64,000 nucleotides of DNA, taken from Nereocystis luetkeana (lineage: Eukaryota > Sar > Phaeophyceae > Laminariales > Laminariaceae). Position 1 is the first letter of the stretch. Each line of letters begins with the position of its first letter. Below the pieces are notes generated by a model. That model was not told where the DNA came from. It worked only from the letters and a program-made list of their open reading frames with translations, and did not search any database. Position numbers and translations under genes: made by a program. The stretch lies in contig JARUPZ010000013.1 in NCBI GenBank assembly GCA_031213475.1, positions 9,836,794 to 9,900,793 of the forward strand, written 5' to 3'. This document shows, one piece after another, positions 34,331 through 46,000 of the stretch.

Positions 34331-34814
34331 TCAGCAGCAACCAAGTCGAGCCTCGAAGCCAAAATCACAGCAACAAGAACACCCTGAAAAAATGACGTTG
34401 GGGGTCAAACGTCCAACGAAAAAGGCGACCAATAGCCAAAAAATTGCCAACATAAAAAAAATACGTGAAGCCAGCACATCGCACCAAAATCAAACCAGCA
34501 TTGGTACAGAAAAAAAGTCAACGAAATAAACCAACCCAACAGCCGACGGTCAAAAGGCAACAACCTCACGTCAAATCGAGCACGCAGCCAACAAATTACA
34601 CCCAAAACGAAATAAAAATCAACATTTGGTAAAAACAAAAAAGTTACGAACCACGAAATAATCATCCAAAAAAAAAGATCCATCTCATCAAATAAAATCC
34701 AACTTCAATCAAACCGAGTGATTGATGTCAAGCAAGCTTTTCTCCCGTCTGTCGGTCAGATCGAGCCAACGTCAGGTCAGGTCGAAGCCAGCACACTATG
34801 CCACATTAGACAAA

Positions 34815-34979
34815 TCAAGTGACCGCCATTTTGTTGGCGAAGGTGCTGCAGCAGACCCCCAGAGCGACGACCGGGCTGACGGGGTGCCGGAAGTCGACGG
34901 AAAAGCGGCTCTTGCTCATTTTCCCGTGCCGCAGGTGCACCGTCCCCTCGCCGAAGTCTTGTTCCATCACAAGGTTGCC
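34815..34979 (-). CDS. PDZ-Tubby terminal exon: Tubby C-terminal helix and stop
   Basis: 54 codons plus TGA: GNLVMEQDFGEGTVHLRHGK, SRFSVDFRHPVSPVVALGVC and CSTFANKMAVT. It matches the family [29 protein letters not shown] ending, including the buried C-terminal helix. The acceptor ACTATTTCTAG follows a CTAAC branch point. A 30-34 bp minisatellite starts 15 bp upstream of the acceptor. Confidence 0.95.
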   Translation of the reverse strand, partial: GNLVMEQDFGEGTVHLRHGKMSKSRFSVDFRHPVSPVVALGVCCSTFANKMAVT

Positions 34980-37900
34980 CTAGAAATAGTTAGTTGCACA
35001 CACGCAAAAGAGGCCAGGTGACGACAAACACGAGGAAAAGAGGCCAGGTAACAACGACAGACACGAGGAAAAGAGGCCAGGTGACGACAAACACGAGCAA
35101 TCGAGGCCAGGCAACAACAACAGACACGAGAAAAAGAGGCCAGGAGGAGACGACAGATTTCGGGCGCCGTACTCTTCAGTCCACACATGCCGACGTCGTG
35201 TGTGAATCTAAACTCGGTGTGTGGAACGCGGTGGTGCTGCGAAGGCCGTGGTGGCTTAAGCGTGTCTAGACCGGTCGCCCCGCTACTGCTCGCTGTAACT
35301 CAAACCCTCTTTGAACTTCAGAGGCGTAAATCGAGGGTAAAAAGTGAAGAAGTTACAGCCCGGCGTCGGCCACCCCATGAAAATCTGTCCATGGACGTGT
35401 TTGCACACGACGCAGCGACACAACAGGACCGAGGACTCGACGTTGACTAAGAGGGGAAGGAGTGCGGAACAATGCTCAACACGGCAAAACTTCAATGCCA
35501 CACTACGCACGACACAACTTCAATACAGCACAACACCACACAACTCCAACACAAGTCAACCTCAACCTGACACAACTTCCGGGGACGGGATCATAACTTG
35601 AAAAAAAGGCAAGACAGGATGAGAAGGCATCACGATACACCATACAATTTTACGGACTAGACTATCGTGAGAACAACAGCAGCAACGTAAAACATAGGCT
35701 AAAAAAGACTGCTTAGTGGGGAACAATCAGGACAGCATAAACCATTACCGAACACGCGCAAGATGAGAGAGGATAGGATAAACCAGGATAGGTCAGCATC
35801 AGACAGGGAAGGACAGGGAAGGAAAGGGAAGGTGAAAGAGCCACCGACCTTTTCTGGCGAAACAAGGAAGTTCTTCTTGGAGGGTATCTTGACGCGACCG
35901 TTGAAGTTCAACGTCCACGCATGCAGGACCTCGTTCCAGGACGGGCTGAGAGTCTCGAACGTGATGATATCGCTTCCTTCCTGAAACACGACAACAAGAG
36001 GCACGAGGTTAAACGCAAAAACAAGCGAAAACATGTGCTACAACCGGAAACAGCGTAAGACTAAAAAAAAAAAAAACGATCGAAATATGTATGTGGTTAA
36101 GAACCAATAACGACACAACACCCAAAACAGAACCGGAAATACTTGTTAATCTATTACTGAGACAAAAAAGGGCGCAAGACCGAGAAAAGAAGCGCGCGAA
36201 AAATATATGTTGGTGAGGCCACAGACAGCAGAGACCGAAAAAAAAGAAACAGAAACGAACGAAAGATGTGTTAACCCACTGTTGCGATCGAAACCAGCAC
36301 GAAACCCAAAACAAAAACCAGCACTATTAATAGAGTAGACAAAAAAAAAACCAGCAAAAATGTTTTAATCCATTGTAAGACCTACGCCAATGGGACAGCG
36401 AAGTTTCAAAAAAAAGTTTGAATTTCAAAGATACCCGCCAAACAAAATCAGAACACGCTTCTTATGGGCTACGTGAAAAAAAAAAAGAAGAAGTTCCTAA
36501 CTTTTTGGAAAAGCCCGAAAAAAGCAAATCTGGGGCCGATGTTGGGCCAACATCGGCTTGAGAAAAACTCAGGCCGATCTATGATTCGAAGCGGCGAGAT
36601 TCCGAGTCCTTGACAGACATCGATCAACAAAACCAACGATTGCGTCATGAATTTTGAACGGAGTGCGCTCGTTAGGGGCTCCGACCCACCCGAGGGTCAC
36701 CGTTTTCACACCATGGCCGGTGTCATGTGGCGGGAGTTGACCAGGCGTATGATAAAAAAACATTTGGCCGCTGATTTGCACAAAACAGAAGGCAAAACTT
36801 CTCCATCCGTCTCGAATGGGAAAAAATAGACTTTTATTCAGGTTTGGGAGGATACCGTACGAGGCCGTCATCTATATTCGTTGGCCTTGCCAGATACCGA
36901 GCGGGTTGGCCGTGGGCTGAGTCTATGTCGAGATCGAGCGTCGATCGTCGCACGAGCTGGTTTCTATCACCGTGCTGACAATTTCAACCAGAAAAAAACA
37001 AATTGCGCCACCTGCAGCCGTTGGGGGGGACAAAAATTAAAAAATCAAACATTTTTCTCTTTTTTTCCCCCACAGCGGCCCGGTACGAGAATTTTTTCGG
37101 CTGTTTTTTTTTTTAAAGCAATATATTTGAAAAAAAAAAAATGAACTTCGCGTTTCCATTGGCATAGGTCTAAAGACTCAAAAACGGCACAGGATCAGAA
37201 ACAAAAACGATCGAAGGAAGTGTTAATACAGTTGTCAAAACCAAAAACGGCACAAAAACGGTACAAAAACAATCGAAATACGTACCGGTAGAGCTAATTA
37301 TTCGTCAGCAACAAGAACAGCCCAAGATCATAAACAAAAACGGGCAAAACGCGTGTTGACGACTGTCGTGTATACCGATCTGCGGGTCTGAACGCGATGA
37401 TATCACTTTCTTCCTGAAACACGGGGCAATCAGAAGCACAAAATACCAAAAATGAAAAAAACGAGCGAATATTGTGTAGACGAAAGTCGCTAAACTTCAA
37501 GCCAAGGGTCTGGTGCGCACACTGTGCTGTCTCCCCCCTTCTCTCCACCGTGTTTCGGCTTCATTTTTTCGTGTGTAATACTTGCATATCCTCGTAGTGG
37601 CTTTCGTTTACGGTGCAAACCATTTGTTTGGGGCTGCTTGGAATTTGTGAGAGACAACTTTTTTTCAGTGTATCGCGAAAAGGGTTATAAACTGTTTATT
37701 TTTCGCACCTCAGACAGATCATCTACAGATCATACAGATCATTCCCACTTCAAAATCTAGTACAACCATCAGGGCGGGTAGATACATCACTGATCTGTAT
37801 GGGCTGTATGGTCTAGCTCACAATGCCGGGTGTGAGCCGTATAATCTGCGTGATATAGGACAGGTTTGCTGGGTCGGGTCTGTACTCTACAGATCCCTGC

Positions 37901-40900
37901 ACAATATCTCACAACGGCACGCGTTAGGATCTAGATGATCTACAGAAGACAGATAGATAGATCGTGATCTGTCCCACCTATGGAGTGTTTTGTAACGGGG
38001 TGGGATGGGACGCTTAGGTAGGATGGCATGAGATTCCATGGGATGGGACGGGATTGGAAGGGATGGGATGGGATTTAATGGTATGATATGATGTGACATG
38101 AGATGGGATGGGGTGGGATGAGATAGCATGGGACATATGAAGCGTTTCCAAATGACAATTTAAGGGTGATAGGCTTTGGTATATCAAACTCACCGCAAAT
38201 GTTTTGCAACAATATGACTTATTGTGTGTTTTTTTCGCATACCAATGCGCGACTTACCATACATCTGGGGAATTATGTTCAAAGAGTGCTTTCGCCAATA
38301 TTATATTTAGATTCGCATAATGTTTGGCCCATTCTGGTGTAAAATATGCAAGTTTTCAGTTTTTGGCACATAAGGCATAAAACCAGGGCGCGGTGGGGGG
38401 GGGGGGCTTAAGTGGCTCAAAAACCTGAAGGATGGGTGACTGTGGAACATAATACGCGGGTCGAAAGTATTCCACGCAGCTTGCAAAGATGAGTGTCGAT
38501 GAAACCCTCGATCTCACAGGAAAATCTCACAGCTCCAGCCTTTTTTCAACTTTCACGAGTGCATTAGACTAGTCACACGCAGCTCGCAAAGACGAGTTTC
38601 GACAAAAATTATCTCTCTTACAACTGAGCATTTTTTATTTTATCTACTTTTACGCGCAACAGGCTCACCGAGCCAAGCGTGGCGTAGTGCTGCTGCTCCC
38701 TCTGCTCATCTTGCTCGTCCGAGTCGAATGCGCCCTTGAAAAAGTTCTTGAAAGACTTCAGGGGGGAAGATGGTCGGAAGGCTGGCTTGTGCTGGTTCTG
38801 TCGGACACGAGGAAAACAAAACATAAAAAGATACAACGAAACCAAAAGGGTAGTAAAGAAGCGTAAAATGTACCTGGTATAAAAATACTATTAATATAAA
38901 AAAAAAATAGCGGTAAAAAACAAGAACGATAAAATGAAAGCAGAAGCTAACAAGCGATCAGATGGACTTCAGGAGGGATGACGGCCAGTACGTCGACTTC
39001 TGCTGGTTCTGCCCCCGACACGGAAGCAAGCGGCGCAAAACAAAACAGAAAAAAAGTGGACAAAACAACTACAGTGTTACGGGGGGCCACAGTAAACAGG
39101 ACCTACGGCAAACACAAAAACCTATACATTAACCTATGTTGTACTAACAATATTGGGTCCTTTTTACTATGGCCCCCCGTAATAGATACAAGTACGCTTA
39201 AAGGGAGGGGGGGGGTGGTCGAGAGGCCGGCTTAAGGCCTCGTTCTAATTGTGCCGCATACGGCGGGGGGGGGGGGGGGGGGTGAAGAAGTGAACAAAAA
39301 AACAAAGAGCAAAACTATCCACGCCCTTAACCCTTTTAGAACTCCAGTCTCGTTTTGGGGACACATCACTCAAATTCCAAGTAATTTGTCCCCAATTGTC
39401 CCCAAAACGAGACTGCGGTCCTAAAAGGGTTAAGCCGTCTAGTGTGGAGATCACCGACAACGTTTTACACGGACATCCTGAAGAAACCGCACACGGCGTC
39501 GGACGCATCTCGCGAAAAAGCTGGTGGAGACTCCAAAAACGGCGAGCCCGATTCGACCGTTTTCCGGGTTAAACACGCCTGGGAAGGAGCTGAAACCTCC
39601 ACGTCCAGAGAATGAAAAAAACGGTTGGCCGAGAGATGCAGCATTTCATAGGACAAACAAACAAAAAATCGTGTTTTTTTGCAGCAAACGTCCGAAAGGT
39701 GTGTGGCATCGCAGTCAAAAACAAAATCGCAACCGAGAGAGGATACCGTACGTATCACGTACAGTATTGGTCCCTCTATCCCGTCGATATGCGCCAGCCA
39801 GCAAAATCTGCCCTATAGCGGGGACCAGCACTACTGCGCACACTATTACGGGGGTCCATGGTTAATAGGACCTATGGTATACATAAAAACCTATATATCT
39901 AACCATTTTTACGAACAATATTTGGTCCAAATAACTATGGTCCCCCGTAATACAACACTCGGTAAATCCTACCTGCACCAATCAAATTCACCGGCACCAA
40001 TCAATCGGCTCTATAGAGGGAGGGGCCACTACTACTACGGGGGACCATAGTTAACAGGACCTATGGTGTACATAAAAATCAATGCATTGAACCATTCTTA
40101 CGAACAATATTCGGTCCTATTAACTATGGTCCCCCGTAATACTGAACACATGATACGAGGACGAACATGGGGAGCATATCAAAACGTTAATTCTCGAGCC
40201 ATGCATTCGACGGCAACTCAACTAAACAAAAAAAAAATATGAAAAAGGATCACGTGCGGCGATCGAAGCCTAGCCGCGTGAGACTGGTGCTTCAGACGCG
40301 AATCTTGAGCAAAAAAGTTTCCGTACGACACACTCGGCTGACAGCTACACACAAACAACAACACCGACACCAACATCACCCACCCAAAAAACTCACCACC
40401 ACCACCATCAACAACAACAACAACAACGACAGCAAACCACCTCCATCACACCGCCAGCACCAACCCCCCACCAACACCAACACCAACAAACGGACGCCAC
40501 GACCAGCGCCATCACCACATGCGGCTAACCTTGGCATCTTCCCAGCGCTTGATGATGGGCTCATCCCACACCCCCGCCTCCACCGACACCCCCCAGTCCC
40601 GCTCGCTGGCCCCTGGCCCCCTCCCCCCATCACCACCTTCGTGGTCGTCCGTCAGCCCGTCGGACCCGCTCGACTGCGAAGCCACGGGCCTCCTCAGGAG
40701 AACTTTCATGGAGTTCGGTACTCTGCGCGGCGTTATTGTTGGTAGGGGCGGGGTCGAGGCGGGAGGAGGGTAAGGGGTTGTTCGTGTAGTGGTCGGCGGC
40801 GGGAATGAGTCTGGGGGGTTGACGCCCGGGGTAACAGGTGGTCGTTGCGCGATGATGAGAGCAGCGCTAGGGCACGATGGTATCGGGTTACCGGACCCGT

Positions 40901-43035
40901 TGCTGTGTGTCGCCCCGCGTTGACAGGCCAAATTGGTCGAATTGATGCCGATGCGTAGTGTAATCGGGTGTGTCGCGCGCGGTTGCCGTCAGGCACTCCG
41001 TGTGCTTTTTCGGTGAAAGGCGGTCATTTCAAAGTTTTATCTCGTGAGGAGGTGTCAGAAATGGCCGGGGAAGAGGAGGAGGAGGAGGAGGAGGAGGAGG
41101 AGGAGGAGAAAGAAAAAGAGGAAGAGAAAGAGGCAGAGAAAAAGAAAGAGAGAGAGAGAGAAGGAGACAGAGAAGAAGAAGGAGGAGGAGAGGGAGGACG
41201 AGGTAGAAGAGGAGCAGGAGGAGCAAAAATAAATGGCCGAGCAAAGGTGCTTCGACAAAACAAGTGCAGTAGGCGCCCTCCCCCCACCACCGCACCCACC
41301 CCCCCCGCCCCTCCAACCCCACCCCCCCCTACCCCCCCCCTATTTTTTATAGGTTGGGTTGGCGGCGGTTGGCAACGACTCTGTAAAACATGCCGCTCAC
41401 TATGTGAGCTAGACAACCAGGGTACCGTTTTTTTTTTTTTTTTTTGCGGTCGCCCACAGCTGGTTGTCGAGTTAGATCATTTGTGCGAGGTAAAGAACAT
41501 TTACTCCGCACAATTGGGAACGATCGTATCACGTAGTGCTGAAGGTAAGGCACCCAAGAGGCAGTTACATAGTACTCCCATTGCTGTCTCTGGAAATGCC
41601 TACACCGGAAATTAAATCAACTCATTGAAGCTGTCGTCCATATGCAAGTCCGCCTCAAAAGCGGTTCTTAGTAGGATGCAGCTCACCCTTCATGCGACTC
41701 GCCAGACCACCTCACGGCGCTTTGCGCTTGGTGCAAGCAATGTCTGCCTGGTCGGTGAAAACCCAACATGCTCCGTCCCGGCATTGTAGGGATGCGAGGG
41801 TCTATGGTCGTACGACTACGGCCATGCATGAGATCGAGTACATCTCTCCTATCGAGTACACCCCCCCCCCTACCCCCGCAGCCCACCTGCCCATGACGTT
41901 AACCCCGTAAACAGTCGCAGAGAGCTCGTTCTTGCCCTTCTCTTTCACGTAGTCCATCGTCCCGGGGTCGCGAGGGTCTACCCTGTGGTCCAGCTGGCGG
42001 AACTCTGTCCCGAGCAGGTTGGGTATCATGCACCCCAGATACACCTGCCGTCCAGAGGTGATTAAGTAAAAAAAACATACACACACACAACAACAAAAAA
42101 ACAAACGCGTGTCACCATTTGCAAGAGAGTGTACCAGCCCTATACGAGTACAAGATTTGTCGTGACCCTCCTGCTTACTTACGGGGGGGCATAGTAAATA
42201 GGACCAAAAATTGTTGGTAAAAATAGGTGAATATATACCTGGTAGGTTTTTGTGTATATATAGCGTAGGTCCTATTCACTATGGTCCCTAGTAAATAGGG
42301 CAAAAACTGCTGTCCTCTTTTTGGGGACAAACCACTTGGAGTTTGACTGGTTTGACCCCGAAACGGGACTGGAGTACTAACAGTCCTAAAAAGGCTTAAA
42401 GGTTTATATAGAGAATTTAGCATGCCTGTGATATATACATATTTAACCCATTTGGCCGTTCTCAATCCTTATACTACTGCAGTGCAGTACGCAGAAACCT
42501 AAATTTGGGGATCACTTTATGCAAAAGTGTTTCGTCTCCACACCCGGAGCGCAGCCACAAAGGAGTTCCATGTCAAGCACGCGTTTCTCTTAAACCGAGC
42601 CCTCTTACAATAACATCTTTGGCCTAACTGTACGAGGCGTTTCTCTTAAATCGAGTTTCTCTTAAATCGAGCTCCCTCACGAAAAACAATTTGGACGTTT
42701 GCCTGTCCTGGCACGACAACAACCCCTTAAAAAACTGCAGTCACGTTTTTTGTGAAAACATACTTGGAGTTAGTGTGGGGCCATTTTAGCAGTCTTACGG
42801 GGGGCAGTAGTAAATAGAACCTACGGTACGAACAAAAACCTACATATTTCCCTCTTTTTAACAACAAGATTTGGTCCTATTCACTATGGTCCCCCGTAAT
42901 AGCAAAAAAAAAAACATTAAAAATCAGGCGCTTGTGCCCTATTCGGTATGTGCCCTACTCGATGCCGGCCATGACGGGTACGCAATGGGCTCCGAGGTAG
43001 GTAGGCGTCTGTTGTTTTTCCTTGGGAATACGGGC

Positions 43036-43066
<31 letters not shown>

Positions 43067-46000
43067 GCAGCAAGCGCGCGAGTAGGTAGGAACGCGGGAG
43101 GATGAGCGAGTGCAGAAAAAAAGGGCAGTCCCCTCTTCCTCACCGCGCTGTCTGAGGCCGTCGGGATGTCCTTCAGCTCTCGGAGGTGCGTGTCTTGCAG
43201 AGTGTGAAACAGCATCGGTCCTGCAAAACGGCGACAAGAGAATCCGTGCCGAAAAAAAAAAAAAAAAGGGAGCGAGCGAGCGAGCGAGCGAGCGAACGCG
43301 ATGTTTCATAAACGATCGCGCTGTCAATCAACGAAAGATGGGTCTACCGCAAGCGAACGCGGTTTCGATGAACCAACGTGGCGTCGGTAAAACTGACGCC
43401 GTGTCTGGTAGCGATCGCGACGTTGTCAACCGAAATATGTGTCACAGAACAAACGCGTTGCCCAGAAACCAGCGCGGTGCATAACAAACGAACGCTGTGT
43501 CGACGAACGCTCGTGGTGGCATCAAGCGCGATATGTGTCATTAACCGAACGCGCTGTCCACAAAATGGCACGGTGCCAACAAACGAATGATGTGTCACGA
43601 AACGAAAGGCGGTGGTGCACATAAACGACCGACAGCGACGCCAACAAAACGATCGAGCTGGCATTTGAACGAACCCGGTGTCAAATAAACGAACGCCGTG
43701 CCACTGAACGATCGCGGTGCCTATTAAACGAAACATGTCTCAATAAACAAACGCAGCGTCCACGAACGAACGGTGTGCCCCGAAAACGAACGCGGGGTCC
43801 CTAAACGAAAACTTTGTTGACAAACGAGCTCGCGTCCATAAAATAACGAGCGCGGTATCCACGAACACGCGCGATGTCAACGAACAAAGGTGTCGCCTGA
43901 ATAGCTAATTTGACGTGACAAGACAATACGCATAGCGCACCTTGAAGGTTGGAATCCATGGAACACGCCAACAGGAACTCCCCCGTATCGTCCCTGTTGA
44001 GGTGGAACGACGTCACGTGCTCCCCGCGATGGCGCTCCAACGAGCAATACACCTGCCGTTCACAGCGGCGAAGTAAAACTCAGATATAGGGCATGCCTTG
44101 CCATCTCTCGCTAGGCCAACGAGCAGTACGCTTGCCAGTTCAACGATGTGAAGTGGCAATGAGACGGAGCATGCCTTGCTATCTCTCGCTAGGCCAACGA
44201 TAATTACACCTGCCAGTTCACAGCGGTACAGTCGCAGCAATCAGATAGGGCATGCCCTAATCCTTTTCGCACCGTAGTTTTGTTTTGGGGACAAATCACT
44301 CAAATCCCAAGTAGTTTGTCCCCAAAAACGGGACTGTAGTGGCTGAAAGGGTGAAAACACTTGCTGCTCACAGCAGCGCACTACCAACCAGATGGGGCAT
44401 GCGCTAATAGCTTTCGCAAGGGGATCGCGCTGTTGAACAGGATGCTCGCAACTGCCGTCAATTGTGTGCGTCGCAACTGAGAGCGTTGTTGGGAAGCCGG
44501 AAAGTCGGACGCGACGCAGTAAGTAGGTCAACTAACCATTTCGTAATCAAAAATAGGAGATTCCGGTGGTCGGAAGAGACATGGAGATTTCGGGAGGAGC
44601 CCCTATTTTTTTTACCCGTCGCAAACTACAAGCCAGCTTGAAGCTGTCGTAAAAACGATCACAGAAACGATTGCAACAGCGTTGCGAAAACAGTTTCAGT
44701 GCTTACCAGCTGGTTCAGGCTGAACCACAGACAAATGTTTAGGCGTCAAAATCCCCCGCCGTTCGTTAGAGATGGACCCTAAAAACGTGCACACGTATTC
44801 TGTGAACGAAATGTGTTTTTTTCCGCCAGCTATTTGCTCGTGAACACTATCACGGTCACGGGGAACCATATTAAACAGGACCTACGGTACACACAAAAAC
44901 CTACACATTTCGCTATTTTTACTATTACGGGGGGCCATAGTTAACAGGACCAAATATTGTTTGCAAAAATGGTTAAATATATAGGTTTTTATGTACACCA
45001 TAGGTCCTGTTAACTAGGGTCCCCCGTAATATCAATATTTGTTCCTATTTACTATGGTCCCCCGAAATACTGGCAGTACTCCGAACACACCTGGTATATA
45101 CACCAGAGTATAAGCGATCTTCGCCCCATGATGCCTGCCTACGGCCCCACGCATGCCGGTAATGGTTAGGGACGTCGCCAACTCGAGGCCGTAAATACGG
45201 CTCTACTGCCAAGAGATGCATTCATTCAGAACCTTCCCGTGGTATTTTCAGAGGAATAACAAAAATACCCCCACACCCTACGTAAAGTTTTCAAGCAATG
45301 ACAGTCTGAAAGCGCCACGGAGCTCCTTATTCGGATAGACACGATACGACAGCTGTCCACGCGAGGTGGATGCGAGGCCGATACGCTACTCGGTCGTGTC
45401 CCTGCGGAATAAGCTTGTACCGGATACTTCGTACGAGAGCGCTTAAGAGCGCCAGACAGACGACGAACCTCGGCGCAGGCTGTGGTATGGATGGTGTGTG
45501 AGTTGGCGTGGGTTGTGGTGTGAGTGCATGTGGGTGTACATAGAGGTAGCTCGCAGACAGCAACTGGTACTGGTACACGCCCTCGCTCCCAACGTCGGAA
45601 TCATCGAGACGTAACGGAGGTTTTTGGTCCGGGACCACTGCGAGTACTACTGCTGCTGTAAAGCATACCAGGTATGATAAATCTGGTGCTGGTACGTACA
45701 CGCCCTGGTCCAAGCGTCAAACATGTATGCTTATCTAAAATATACTTACCAAAAGGGTAAATATCTAAACGAAATAATCCCCCAAGAACTACGACAGATG
45801 TGGAGGTTTTGCCGAGCTCGTAGTCTTAGAGGAGAGAAGGAAAAGGCATGCCCTCGCCGAAGCCCGTCGACATGCTACACCCATTAACAACAAAGACGCC
45901 AAATGTACCGATTGTAGACACCGTCACAGCAAACCGCCTCGCCTTCCTTGCAAATCATCCTGCATACTCTGGTGCAATTGACACAAAACACACAACAAAC

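Larger units (their letters stand above)
29543..34814. other. Convergent intergenic region, no gene recognised
   Basis: It contains the 24-bp satellite, two GATC-rich repeats, a partial poly(C) repeat and the 30-bp minisatellite. Minus-strand frames near 31300-31450 and 31750-31990 look faintly protein-like but show no family and no consistent splice borders. Confidence 0.5.

Noticed and set aside
40239..40745. 168-residue plus-strand frame with His/Gln/Pro repeats
   Set aside because: Runs through the CAACAC microsatellite and antisense to a confirmed Tubby exon.
40968..41615. 215-residue frame with Glu/Lys-rich segment
   Set aside because: GGA microsatellite followed by C-rich DNA; no splice context and no homology.
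43226..43890. Possible CRISPR-like array
   Set aside because: Units are contiguous and degenerate with no unique spacers; it lies in a eukaryotic intron.
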